Shown one piece after another: positions 1 to 12,500 of a stretch of DNA of 64,000 bases (its first letter is position 1; each line of letters starts with the position of its first letter). Position numbers and translations under genes: made by a program. The stretch is from contig NC_083562.1 in the NCBI RefSeq assembly GCF_019925205.1, forward strand, positions 20,088,001 through 20,152,000. The letters are read 5' to 3'. The notes beneath the pieces were generated by a model that was not told where the DNA came from, did no database searches, and saw only the letters and a list, made by a program, of their open reading frames with translations. This DNA comes from Metopolophium dirhodum. Taxonomy: Eukaryota > Arthropoda > Insecta > Hemiptera > Aphididae.

Positions 1-3000
1 TGCCACCTTTGATTGGCAAATACAGGTATATTGATGGTGGATTTACTGACAATTTACCTATAGTTGATAAGAATACTATAACTATTTCACCATTTAGTGG
101 TCTTACTGATATTTGTCCTCGTGACAACCCTATTAAAAAGTATTTAGTAAGTAATTTTTTTTTTCTATTTAATTATCATAATTCATAGATATTAGTAGTC
201 TTGTAAAGTATCTATATGCTAAATACAACCTTACTGGCTCATCCTACAACGTATTGTTTCATAAGTATCATAATTAAGGAATTAACAATCTACAACTCAT
301 CAGCCATCACAATTTAAAATATAATATAATATAATTAAACCCATAGATGTCGATCAAGCATTTGATCGGATATGGCACCCAGGCCTTCTTTATAAATTAA
401 AAAAAAATTCTTTCTGCGCCTTATTTTTACTTCTTCCAATCCTACCTTAATAACCGATTCTTTATTACAAAAGTAGGCACTGGAATGTCGTCAATTGCCC
501 CTATTCTAGCCGGTGTCCCCTGAGGTGTTATTTTCTCTCCCTTCCTATATAACTTGTACACAGCTGACAAACCAACTACCCCATATACTTCAGTTGTTGA
601 ATTTGCAGATGACAAGATTCTTCACTTCTCAAAATGATCTAAACACTGCTAAATTATACTTACAAAACCACCTAAACAGTCTATCTTCCTGGTATACTAA
701 ATGAAAAGTAAAAATTAACAATGAAAAATCATCACACATTACTTTTTCATTAAGACAAGGTGAAATACCTTTAGTCAACTTAAATGACCAAACAATACAA
801 AAAGTCTCCAATGTCCGTTACTTAGGCCTAACGCTAGACAAACGTCTCACCTGGGCAGAACATATTATAAAAATTAAACGTAAAACTTTAAATGTCAGAA
901 AGAAATCACTATATTATTTACTTGGTAACCACTCAAAACTCAATCTAAATATCAAACGGCATCCAGATATGGGTTGTGGCTAAACTGTCAAATTTAAACA
1001 GAATAGAAAGATTCCAATCGATCATTTGATCACCTTGCGCATGATAACTAAGGCCCCCTTCTACGTATCTAATCACAAACTTCACATAGCCCTACACATA
1101 AAAACTGTCATAGAAATGTCCGAAATTATACATAAATGTTATCGTTCACAACTAGTAAATCACCCTAACCCACTAATCTCAGCACTTGACTCAGATTCAA
1201 TACCTAGAAACCCCCAAAGGATGCTTAAGAGAAGATGGTGTCGTGACCTAAATACTTAATCCTTTATTAAAATGAAAAGTCCAAAAAAAAAATTATATAT
1301 TATATTTATAACAAATTAAAAAAAAATTAAACATAAAGTGTAACTGCTGGGTTACTTCTTTTTTCATGTAACACCTGTCATGTTTCTCTTATCACATATT
1401 CTTATTGTAAATCGAGTTTTACAGATTGAATACCTATAGAAAAAATTAAAAATTAAAATATTTAAACCTATGATAGATTATAATAACTTCTTACTTGTGA
1501 TCTCTTAAGTTACGTATACTTTCTTCATTGTATTATTTAGTATGTTGTGTAACATACTAAAACTAATATGTTACGATTTATGGATTATGTTACCTAGCTG
1601 GTACCTATATATTTATAATATTCTGGTAGGTAGTTGATTATTATTTAAAATATTGTAAATGTATTTAGGTATTTATTTTCAATTTTAAATAAGTACCTAA
1701 CCATAGTAGAATTTATAAGAACAATAAATTAAAATATTTATTTTTGTTTTAGTTAAAGATATCAAATAATAGTTTTGAAATGACTAAAACAAATTGTTTC
1801 CGTGTAGCTAGAATAATGTTTCCACCAGAACCAGAGGTATAATGCAAATTCAAAATAAATACCTACCTGTTAAATTGTTTTTATTCTCAATAATCTTGCA
1901 AATCATTTTTAGATGCTTGCTAAATTGTGTTATCAAGGTTTTGATGATGCTCTAATGTTTTTACAAAAAAATAATCTAATTAATTGTAAAATGTGTTTAA
2001 TTCGGCGATATGCTTTTATATTATCCAAGAATAATATTTATGACATGGCTGGCTACAACCCCTCATGTATTGATTGCAAATGGAATAATGCTGTAAATAT
2101 TTTTATCAAAGTCAATAAATAAATTGATGTATCTTATATTTTATTTTATTATATGTTTTTAGTTTGCCAAAGTACAAGGAATGCCATATTTCATCACATA
2201 TACTTTAGACAGATACATTGACTCACATAATAGCATTTTCAACGGACTCTTAAAATCTAAAGGAATGCTATTAGTAAAATTATTCACCCAACCATACATA
2301 GCTATGGCAGATTTAGCTTGTGAATTTGTACTCAAGTAAGTAAAGTTTTTTTTGTAACAAATTATATAGGTAAGTTTTAAAAAAGTATTCAATATTCATG
2401 TATAATATACAAAACGCATATTTTTAGGGTTATTCGTTCTTCTAGACATTTTCAAAAACCTATGTGGACATTATCTAAGTATGCTATAAATAGTTTATTG
2501 CATTTTATTGATATTTTCAGTGAGAGAGGTTTAGAATTTATTGACAAAATATTATCCTACAGTTGTATGCCAATCGAAATTCATGGAAAAGGTAATAAAT
2601 TAATCTTTTGAATTTCTAAATAATACATATATCTATCTTACATAAATATTTATACCTAATTTTATACCCACTAATTTTCTTTTTAGATTCACCTTATTAT
2701 TATTATTACAACAAAAGGCATGAACATAAAAAGTGTATAAAATGTTCACAAAATTGCATAGAATATTTTATTAATTACAGTCTAACAGCTTCATCTATAA
2801 CTATGTAAGATATTTGGACATATATATTTATTTAAATAATTAATTTAATGAATGAAAAGAATGAATTAAAAATATTTTAATGCAGCGGTTCTTAACCTTT
2901 TGTTGATCACGGACCCCCTTACCAAATTTTTTTTCAAATACCTTTTTTTTTACAAAACATCTCATGTTATCATAACCAAAATTATAATCATTATTTTATA

Positions 3001-6000
3001 TAACAAATTACATAAGTAGACATAACAAAACATAAACATTTATAATTATTTTATTACAATTAATTTTTTATAAAAATGTAATATGTATAAAACTATAGTT
3101 GACTACGATCGATCAGCTGCACTTAGTGGCAGTAAATATAAGACTTCCGAGACTACAGTGCTGTACGCATATTGTATATACATTTCGTATGAACAAAAAA
3201 AACTGATTTTACTTAATAAATATTAATAATACAATTATTTGGTATAGAATCTAGATATTATATATACGAAAAAAAAAAAAATAATAATCCAACAATATTG
3301 TAATAATGCATTCATGTCACTTATTGACGTATGTTATGTGTTAAGGATGCCGCGGACCCCCGACATGAGTATCACAAACCCCCAGGGGGCCTATATATAA
3401 AACCCCCAGGGGGATGTATATACTATATAACATAATATAAATAAGTTAGAAAATTTCACTCTGAGAGCTTTTCCCGGTTTATGAACGTATTTTAATACAT
3501 TGTAATAAACTATACTTCCAGACAACTTTAAAAAAAATTAGTAACCTTCATATTTTGAGAATTGGTATCCTATTTTTTAATATTTGCCATAATAATAATA
3601 AATATAATACATAATAGGTAAACAATGTTTGAATTTATTTGTTTACAATACCTACTGCAGCATTGAGCATCTCTTAAAAGCTAAGCTTGTGATGCTGGAA
3701 TGTGTAGCTATATTAAATACTCATATTCTTTTACTTATTTTTAATACTATCTAGTATAGTATCTATAGTATACTTTGAATTTTGAATTTTATATTTTATA
3801 TTTTAAAAATAATAGAAATTTTATCTGATTTTTGAAAGAAAAGTGAATCAAGTTGGTAGGTACTTTTGAGTGGTCAAAATTGAAAATTCCAAGTAGTTTC
3901 ATAAAAGTGTCGGGAAAAAACAAAAATAGGAATTTTTTAAAATATTGATTTTTTTTTTTTGGTTTAACTCAAAAGCTCAATAACACAAAGACACTTGAAA
4001 TTTCTGCCTAATATTGATAATAGCAGTTCCTATAAATGGTAACATTTTTGAAATATTTTGACCCTTTTTAGCCTTGAGAAATGTATTGAATTTTGTAAAC
4101 TTTTTTTACATAGTCGTCGATAAAAACTTTTTTACTTAGTGAAAAAGCTTGAAAATTTAATGCAAGGGTTCTCATAAGATGCTTTAATACTTGTTCAAAA
4201 ATATTAAAGATATATAGGCACGATTATTTTTTTTTTGTACATTTAAATTTATAATGTTGACAAAATTCTTTAAAATATGCAAATTATTTTTTGGTTAGAA
4301 ATTTATAAAAATTGTTCTTTTTGTAGCTAACATGAGACATTTTAACAGAAGGTTCCCCTCGAGTTTTTCTAAATTGAACATGAAAAAAAAGTTTACTGGA
4401 AAGTTCTATTCATATTTAATGACTGCCTGAATTTAAAATTTTTACGATATTTGATATTTAGCGGTAGGTACCTGAATTAAAGTATTCCCATTAATCGGTT
4501 ATTGATATTTTGTTGTAATTCAAAAATGAATAATTGTTGATACTTGTAATTTTCCCCAAATATTTATATTAGAATTTTCCATACATGGTAAAATTTTCAA
4601 AAATTGATCATTCTTTTTGTAATATTTATAACCATGAGTATTTTTTCTAATTTTGTAAATTATTCTTCAGAATTTCATAAAATTTTTATTTTACTTTATA
4701 AATTCTAATAGAATATTTCAAACTAGTTTTTCTACTTTTATAAAAAAAAGTCCACGCTTTTTATATCCATGGGACATTTTAGATTTTTATTAATTTTTTT
4801 AGATTCTGAGTGGAACGATGAATGTATTGATTTTACAATGATGTATGTTTTTTTATTTTATTTTGTGTCTGTCATCATCTTTTAGGACAGTTAAAGTGCT
4901 TGGATTTTCTTCTGATAGGAAAGTGAATCTAGTTGGTACATTGGGGGGTAAAAAGTAAAAATTTCCCTGTAGTTTTCAAAAGCGACGTGAAAAATAAAAT
5001 AAAAATTAAGGAAAAACGGGAATTCTTACGCAAAATCTGTTTTTGAGAAAATCGATTTTGGTTTTTGGCGCAACTTGAAAACAAATGATCGTAGGTACAT
5101 GAAATGTTGACTGAATGTTTATATAAGCATTTTCTATACACCATAACATTTTCCGAATATTTTGACTTATTTTGAGCTGTTTACGGACATTTTCAGTTTT
5201 CAATTTTTTTAGTTTTTTTTTCTATAAGTATTAACAAAATTTTATTTGTTGGTTAAGAAAGCTTGAAAATTTAATAGAAGGCGCCTAGGTTATTGTTTCA
5301 AAGGCAGATGAACAAAATTAAAAATCAATAGTCACAGTTTTTATTTATAAGCATTTAAAGTTTAAATTTTGACAAATTACCGAAAAATATTCACTCGATT
5401 TCTCATGTAACAATTTTCTTATTTTATTGTACTTAAAAAACGAATGACTGTAGATACTTGAAAATTTCACTGAATGTTTGTATTAGCATTTTCTATACAC
5501 CATAAAATTTTGAAAATAATTTGACTCTTTTTGAGCTGTTTACGGACATTGTCAGTTTTTAATTTTTTTAGTTTTTTTTTCTATAATTATCAATACAATT
5601 TTATTTGTTGGGTAAAAAAGCGTGAAATTTTAATATAAGGCTCCTGGTATATCATTCTAATAGCAGTTGAAAAATATTAAAAATACATTGGCACAATTTT
5701 TTTTTATAAGCATTTAAAGTTCAAGTTTTGACAACATTTATCAAATTTATAATTTATTGATTATTTTGTATTATTGAAAATTTAAAACAAGGCTCCACGT
5801 AAATAGGTTATATATAAATTACTTTATTCACAATAATATCATCAAATATACTTGGTAATATCATAGGCTGACTGACCGTTTTCGCTCAGAATCGTTTTTC
5901 TTATACAATGATATTATATCATTGAATTCAAATTTAACACCATCCATTACAGTGACCCACTTGTAACCTACTGTACAGCAGAGCGACATCCACTTACCCA

Positions 6001-6875
6001 CCTTTTTAGTTATTAAATTTGATTATTTTTACAAGTATGTTAGGATGACTTGACATTTCCGCTCAGAATTGTTTAGCAATTATTTATCATTGAATTAAAA
6101 TATAACATATCCATCACAATGACATGTTCTACAATTTTATTATTGTACAGCAGAGCAGTACCCTTTTTTATTTATTCAACTGTAATATCACAGATTCTGT
6201 GGTAGTATTAAAATATTTATAGTGATAACTGGATAAGTCTTAGTTAAATATATTTCTAGTTTTTTGATACCTATTAAGAAACTTAAAAAGTTGTCTAAAA
6301 TAAAAAAAAAATATTTTTAATTCTATTGAAAAAAAAAACACATTTAAGACATATATGATATTGTACACTCTGATTTCTACAAAAGCGTAGGGGTGCCACA
6401 CAAATTATAGAAAATGTTTTTCTTTACAAAAATTGTATCCGTTATAGCAAATATTGAAAAACATTTTCTATAGTTTTGGGTGGCACTCCTATGCTTCTGT
6501 AGATTTAATTTAATATTATATAAAGTAAATAAAATAATAATTCTGTACCTATTATTTAAATTGCTTTTATACATAAATATTTTTTAGAGATTCTAATGGT
6601 TATACATCATCTCAACTATCTAAACTTAACTTGCATGGTCATCAAATTAAATCTACGAGGACTGAAAAACATTGTAATACAGAATGGAAACTTTCTTTAA
6701 TCTCGGAAACATCAACGTTAGTACACATAATTAATTATAACATTTTAATTGAAATTTGTTAGTTATTACCTATTATATTTTTATAAAATGCTTTACAACT
6801 TAATTTTACTAATTTTTTAGTGAAATTGCCGCTGATGAAACTTTAAATAGGTACTACAAGAGTTGGATTATCTGA
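1..6875 (+). CDS. Adipose triglyceride lipase, brummer/PNPLA2-like (3' part)
   Basis: Patatin-fold lipase that removes the first fatty acid from stored triacylglycerol at lipid droplets (family knowledge). The gene enters the window already in progress. Coding exons: 3-146, 1753-1836, 1913-2092, 2163-2335, 2428-2591, 2687-2804, 6588-6716 and 6821-6875. All junctions are GT/AG, phases agree, and they give 348 residues and a TGA stop. Visible residues 7-16 (YRYIDGGFTD) hold the DGG motif, whose Asp is the second member of the Ser-Asp dyad; the GXSXG serine lies upstream, outside the window. NTITISPFSG and ICPRDNP follow, then FPPEPEMLAKLCYQGF and ALMFLQKNNLIN, a signature of the ATGL/brummer branch. 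The C-terminal part is Cys/Lys/Tyr rich and poorly conserved, and the last two exons are the least certain. The 3.8 kb sixth visible intron is filled with repeats. Brummer is the Drosophila name; orthology is inferred. Confidence 0.86.
147..1752 (+). other. Lipase intron (1.6 kb)
   Basis: GTAAGT opens and TTTTAG closes this intron. About 920 bases of it are the LINE fragment at 340-1262. The remainder is AT-rich, with nothing recognisable. Confidence 0.75.
340..1262 (+). mobile_element. Jockey-type LINE fragment, degenerate reverse transcriptase
   Basis: This lies inside a lipase intron. Translation across several frames gives reverse transcriptase pieces: VDQAFDRIWHPGLLYKL near 345, then a stretch with the decayed active-site block EFADDK at about 598, and the family's C-terminal tail NPLISALDSDSIPRNP followed by RRWCRD, ending in a stop near 1258. 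Stops and frameshifts interrupt it, and the 5' part (endonuclease and start of the RT) is missing. It is a dead, 5'-truncated copy of the same lineage as the fragments at 23020 and 25497. Confidence 0.75.
2884..3415. mobile_element. hAT-like remnant, one recognisable end
   Basis: It opens with CAGCGGTTCTTAACC, the form of terminus typical of hAT elements. It closes around two copies of the palindrome CCCCCAGGGGG (about 3380 and 3403). No matching inverted right end and no target duplication were found, so the right boundary is a guess. Confidence 0.4.
3780..4420 (+). repeat. Diverged relative of the R1 body
   Basis: The order of short motifs matches the R1 body at 4915-5280: AAGTGAATCAAGTTGGTA, a CTCAAAAGCTCAATA-like stretch, GCTTGAAAATTTAAT, then TAGGCACGATT and an ACATTTAAATTTATAATG block. 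Substitutions and indels are frequent, so this looks like an older copy. Confidence 0.45.
4795..6006 (+). mobile_element. Unclassified repeat R1, long copy
   Basis: End B begins TTTTTAGATTCTGAGTGGAA near 4797. End A finishes with CGACATCCACTTACCCACC near 6002. GATTCTGAG occurs inward of end B and CTCAGAATC inward of end A, so the subterminal motifs are inverted. The body contains two tandem units about 358 bases apart: GCATTTTCTATACACCATAA occurs at 5128 and again at 5486. No protein was recognised. The same ends recur at six other places in this window, in both orientations. Confidence 0.7.
6045..6170 (+). repeat. Decayed A end of R1
   Basis: GCTCAGAATTGTTTAGCA, ATCATTGAATTAAAATAT, a CCATCACAATGACA segment and GTACAGCAGAGCAGTACCC follow the same order as R1 end A, with many substitutions. 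It sits directly behind the better preserved copy. Confidence 0.55.
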
Positions 6876-7278
6876 ATACCTTGATAAACTTAAAATACAT
6901 GTTTTACCTATATCCTATAGATGATTTATTTGATATGTTTATAGCATGAGTAACTTGTCATACAATTTTATTGACATATATACAGATAGTTTGGATCCCT
7001 AGTACCTACCTATTGCAACTATAACTTATATATAGGTATGAATTTTTTTTGTTCACATAGGTACCTACCTTTTGTATTTTATAGACACTGATTTCAATTA
7101 AATTAGGGCTATTGCTTATCTTTTATTATTAATACTATACTATTATAAATTGTGTGTGTATTTTTTTCAGATAGAATTTTCTAAACACTTGTGAATTTTG
7201 AATACCAAATATTAACTACACGTACCTATTGGATATTATTGGAGATCCTTCATTTTATTGGTCAGTTAAATTCATTGC

Positions 7279-7284
7279 AATAAA
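7279..7284 (+). terminator. Candidate poly(A) signal of the lipase gene
   Basis: An AATAAA hexamer lies about 400 bases after the lipase stop, followed by a T-rich stretch. In DNA this AT-rich such hexamers are frequent, so the assignment is tentative. Confidence 0.3.
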
Positions 7285-8340
7285 AATATTTTTTTCTGCA
7301 TTCTTGAAAAATATTATATTATTTAAATTAGTCACAAATAACTTTTAAAGACATATGTTTTTTTAGTTTTTACATTTTTATACCTATATCTTTTATTTAT
7401 CTTAGTTTGTATTTTATTTTGAATATCAACGAACTAATTTGTTTTTTTTTTGTTTTCATCAATAATTTTAAGATTATTTTGTGTCATACTTCTGTTTTAT
7501 TGTTTAAAAACATGTATGTTTGCTTAAAATATTCTAATTATATTCTTATTAACTAACCATTATTAGTAAAACACTGAATTATAAAATTTAGTTATGTATT
7601 GAAATTAAATTATTTATACTAGTTAAGACTTTCAACATATTTGATTAAAACAATTACCTAATATTGTAACTACTAAACCAGTGGCAAATTTAAGGGAGAT
7701 GGGGTTGATGTGGTGGTTTGCTTATTGGGGAGGTGTTAATTGTTAATTTTAATGTATTATTGATATGTAGTACTGTAACTACTGTTATATTAACAAATAA
7801 ATAAAATTAATTAATACAAATAAGTTGTACTTATGGATATTTAAAAATATCAAAAATACATTTGTACAATACTTCAGTTTTATTTATAAGACTGAGGTTA
7901 AGTATAGATGATGCCTTACGTCTAATCCGGTCTAAGCCATTAGTTGGGTATGGGTACCTAGTTTTATACTTACAGTCCTAAAACCAAACCTATCTAATTT
8001 TGATTGGGTTAACTTGTCTTGACTATATCAATAATATATCTTAGAAAATACAGTACCTAATTACTTAATACTGAGAAGTCAGAAGAAACAGAAATCAAAT
8101 CTTGGTGAATATTCAGTGTTCATTATCAAAATATATGACACACTGTAGAAAGGAAGCGCCTGTGGAAATGCCTGACTATGCCACAGCCATTGCTCCACTT
8201 AGCATATTATACCCATTTAGCCTAAGGCGCCACTGTATGTCAGTAACTTTCTATTTACTTATACTTAACCTATTAAGATTTAAAGTTTTGATCGGAGTCC
8301 AATCCGATTATCGATAGTTGTGTTTTTGTCCTATGAAATA

Positions 8341-8438
8341 TAAAGGCTCAGTCTAAGAGTTAAACAGAGCGGGCTGTCATGGAGTACGGATACGCTGACC
8401 GCGGCTGCTGGTCCGTTTTCTGTTTGACTGAGCCTTTA
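8341..8438. repeat. 98-bp hairpin element, MITE-like
   Basis: TAAAGGCTCAGTC at 8341 is matched in inverted form by GACTGAGCCTTTA ending at 8438, with a further AAACAGA/TCTGTTT pairing inside. The interior is GC-rich compared with its surroundings. The family is unknown. Confidence 0.6.
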
Positions 8439-8851
8439 GTGCATAAGTGCATAACATAGAATATAATAAAATAAAGGGATATGTACAACTACACGTCAAG
8501 TCATAACCAAACGTAACTAATTACGTAACTGTTATTGTCCTATGGGGGCTATGGTGGTAATTAGAGAAGAGAGAACGGTGTAGTCGTTTTCATAATATTA
8601 TAGACTGTCAGTCGTCAGAATATAACAATATAGCATTAATACCATGATATAATTAATATAACTTAAATAATAAAAGCTTATTATACCACGGGGACGGTCT
8701 AAACGGTCTTAACTATTTGCTATTAATGTAAAATATTAATTATACTACAAATTCCATATAATAGTAATATGATATACGTGATACGTCTATGATTTACTCT
8801 GTGCCCGTCTGCGGGTTGCAGTCGACCGTGGCTGTCGCCTACTAATTGCCT

Positions 8852-8916
8852 CCATGACAAATTAAATATGTATATAATAATATTTGTATATTATTGTATA
8901 TTATAATTTGTCATGG
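8852..8916. repeat. 65-bp hairpin, perfect 13-bp stem
   Basis: CCATGACAAATTA at 8852-8864 is the exact reverse complement of TAATTTGTCATGG at 8904-8916. The loop is an AT-rich run of TATA-like bases. Confidence 0.55.
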
Positions 8917-9598
8917 TGACATGATCGCCTCTACGGCTTATTAGAGCCTGACTATTATAGCTATTCTAACTATTCTGTGAGGGCCATAAGTTTATGAATA
9001 GGGCACAACATGATATAAGATATAACAAATAACCATGGAGGCACGTGGACTGTGGTTAGTGCAGTATGCAACACGTTTAAAGATTGTTATTGCATAATAT
9101 TATTATCAGCCATGCTATGGTGCTATAGTCGTTATATTATTGATAACGATTCAAAGCATTTTGCTTATTGATACAGTTCATTGTAAAATGTGAAATGTTT
9201 ATTTGTTATTTGTTTTGGACAGTGCGTCAGTCTGTGCCTAACGTCGTGGGCTCATAAATACATAATATTCTTTGGTTTCCGGTAATTGGTAAATCGTGGT
9301 TTTCACTTTTCAGGGTTATCTTTATTTGTTATTTCTAATTCGGCATTTCGCCGTGCGCGATTCTAGCGACTACTCGTAACGACTAACGGCGTGTCGGCAT
9401 AACTAATAAGTAATAGTTATTTACCATTTTATTTGACAACTCGCGTTTGACGACAAGACTTGACCCGTTAGCTCTTCCCGTCTTTCGTAATTTTGAATTT
9501 TGAATGAGCAAACTCGACGATTATTGCAGCTACTTTCTGGTTATTTTTGTTAAAAATACCATTATTTTTGAGTTTAATTAGTATACACGCACATAATA

Positions 9599-12500
9599 AT
9601 GGTTTTCAGTTCTCTTACGTCCAAACAAGTTTTGGAGTTCTTGCCTTTGAACACGTGGACCGAGGTATGTTAAAAATTATAATTGTTGTGGTTTTCACTT
9701 TTTAATGTTTAATATGGAGAGTGTTAATATTATTTTGTATTCAACTTTACTTTTGTAGTTTTGTATAATCATGATAATCGTTGTACAAGGATAGTTCCAA
9801 ATAGTTCATTGTATACCTACCTACATGCTCATTTTAATTTTTAAATGATTTACACAAGTGGGTGCGCATGTAGTTAGCCCCAACTATTGAAGAACTGTAT
9901 TTCATATATTTCCTTGTATAACAAACATAAAATACAATATTTACAGTATAAGTCAACTTTACCGGCAACCTTTTTTTTAAATTTTTTTTTTCGAAAAGCG
10001 GTGTAGATGTTAAGAACAAAAAACAATTTGCACAAATCATTATTATGGAATTTATAGCCTTCCAAAATTTGTGATTTTGCGTTTATACTCATGCGCGCAA
10101 CACTACCATAAAATAGGTGGGCGTCCTCTTCAGTTTGGCTACTCTGGCGACTGGAGCCGGCAGGCGAAGTGACCCATTATAATACTTGTGTACTAAAAAT
10201 GTTAAGTTTACCTGTTAGGTTGTTTGTCTGCCTTCGACTTTATTGTCCGACCGCAGCGCAGGGAGCGAGTGACCTCGCTGGCATTACTGTGCGCAAATTG
10301 CAAAATGCAATTTTTTACCCTGTGACCTGAGGTGGTGTTGCATACCAAGTCGAGGGATATTTTTGTTTTAAATTGACAAATAACCAAAATGCTGTTTGCA
10401 TTTGTATGTGTCAAATCTCTAATTGTAGTTTCTTTGAATGATTCGTTTACCAGTGTGCAACAGTCAAGCGTGTGGGTGGCCGAAGCAAAAATAGTTATTT
10501 TATCGTAACTTTTGAACTAAAAATGTCCCCAAAGTTTTTCTAACATTTTTGAAATAAGCATGTGGAAACAACGCTTTAAAAAAAAACAATTTCAAAAACA
10601 AAGGTTGCCCTGTAAAGTATTGTTCCATAATATTATATAGAGTTATCAGATAACTTTGCACAACGGTGGTGGTGAAAATATGCAAAACTAGTGGGTCCCT
10701 CCGTATTTGATGTTTATAATTATTTTTATTGGTTATCATTGGCTGGATGCGGTAATCTGGAAACTACCATTCCGTTATCATACTCTGTACTGTTTTTAAA
10801 TAATAAAACTATCTATACCTTCTTTATTTTATACAATGATGATTTATAACATAAATTAACTAATGCCGTGCAAGTATTAAAATAATACTTAGATAGAATT
10901 ACCTATCCATATGTTTAAAATCAATGCATACTGTTTAAATCTGTGTATGGTAAATATCCTGATTCTCTCAGATTGTCGTTCTCTATGATTCTCTAAAGAA
11001 TAAAAATGCATTTCAACATATTATGCAAGTCTATTACAAATATAACTTTGTAGACCCAGGCACGTACCTACTTAACACGTGGATCAACTAGCTTAAATGT
11101 CTCAAAATAAAAGACAGTTTGAACTCATTGGTCCATGTTAAATTTTTATATAATAGGTAGGTGCATTTCTTAGGCAAAAAAATCATTCAAGTAATAACTG
11201 TTGATTTACTCAAATAGTACCTAATAATCTGTTAAATTCATACCTCCTTCATAAATGTTTTTATTTTAAATTCTTACTAGTATCATGCATTTATTTATAT
11301 TTTATCTCGTATTTTATTAAAAATCTATTATTGTAATACCTAAACTGTAATAATTTATTACTAATAAATAATTTATGCTTTAATAAGCGTGAAAATCCGA
11401 GACTTTAATTTTTCTGGCTCTACTGTAGTGGTCATTCCTTTATTATTAGACTGCTCAGAAATTAAATCTGTCTTCTAATAACTTGAAACAAGTTATGTAT
11501 ATTTATACAGTCGTGGATCTAAAATATATTTGCTCCAATCTGTATAAATTATATACTATATCTTCTACTTAAAGGGAATTTTTTTTTTTTATTTAACTTC
11601 TAACAAACTAAGGTATATTATCTTTTCCGTGTCTTCTGAAAATCATGGTCTTTTATCAGTAAAAAACTATTATAATCATAAAGAATACATTTATAGTAGC
11701 CAATAGGGAAGTTAGGTTAATCAGTTTAAAGTTTAAACAGCTATTTTATAATATGTTTTCTTTTTTATTAATTAATTCTTAGACCCACAGAAACAGTTTT
11801 ATAAACTGCTTAACCCTGTTAAGGAGGTTGCGTACCTTAATAGGACGTCGGTAGTCGCGTGGATAACAGTTGTAATCCGTTTTTTTTTTATAGGTTTTAA
11901 GTTTATATTGAAAATTTAAAGTACATTCTGACAATTTTTTTTTAATTTATACTTGAAAATATGATTTTTTTTCTATATAAAATAAACGTGCGTGAAAGAT
12001 CGCGTGGCATACACTGGTAATCCAACAAACTTTGAACTACGATAACAACGACAACTTCTGCGACTGGTATTTGAAAACGAACTAACTATATTAAGCAACA
12101 TGTCATTCGAAGGTACTGAAAAAATCAGATAATTCCATTGGTTTTCAAAATACGAAAAATACATTTATTTTTAGATGGATTACAATGGTAATCCGCGCGA
12201 CCTACGCAGGGAAAAACAAAATTGTGATCAAAATCATTTGTTAATTTTTACCACATGCATGCCTAAAAGTGAACTAAATATCTGTAAAATCATATGTACC
12301 TTGGTGTACCTAGGTCCATATGCTGAATTTGGGCGAAAGGAGTGTTTTAAATAATTGGTTAGTTATCGGTTATCAAAAGAATTAGTCAGTTGCCCCCACC
12401 CCTCCCAGAAAAAATAGGTATTAATAGAGCAAACTTATTTTAAATACCTAGGTCAGTAAATTGTGATTAATTTTTACACCCCAAATAATTAAAGCCAAGT

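Larger units (their letters stand above)
2805..6587 (+). other. Repeat-filled lipase intron (3.8 kb)
   Basis: This intron separates the sixth and seventh visible lipase exons (donor GTAAGA, acceptor TTTTTAG). In order it holds a hAT-like remnant, a diverged AT-rich repeat at about 3780-4420, a long copy of the window's commonest repeat (4795-6006) and a decayed end of a second copy (6045-6170). The bases from 6180 to 6587 contain a short inverted repeat around TTGTATCCGTTATAG but no gene. Confidence 0.7.
6876..9598. other. Intergenic region between lipase and Tudor gene
   Basis: The first part is AT-rich 3' flank of the lipase. Two hairpin-forming elements follow (8341-8438 and 8852-8916). 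From about 9300 GC content rises and CG dinucleotides become common, which suits the promoter and 5' leader of the Tudor gene. No TATA box or initiator could be assigned. Confidence 0.5.

Noticed and set aside
10208..10414. Minus-strand frame in the CG-richer part of Tudor intron 1
   Set aside because: No conserved motif, no splice context and no similarity to the neighbouring genes; likely chance.
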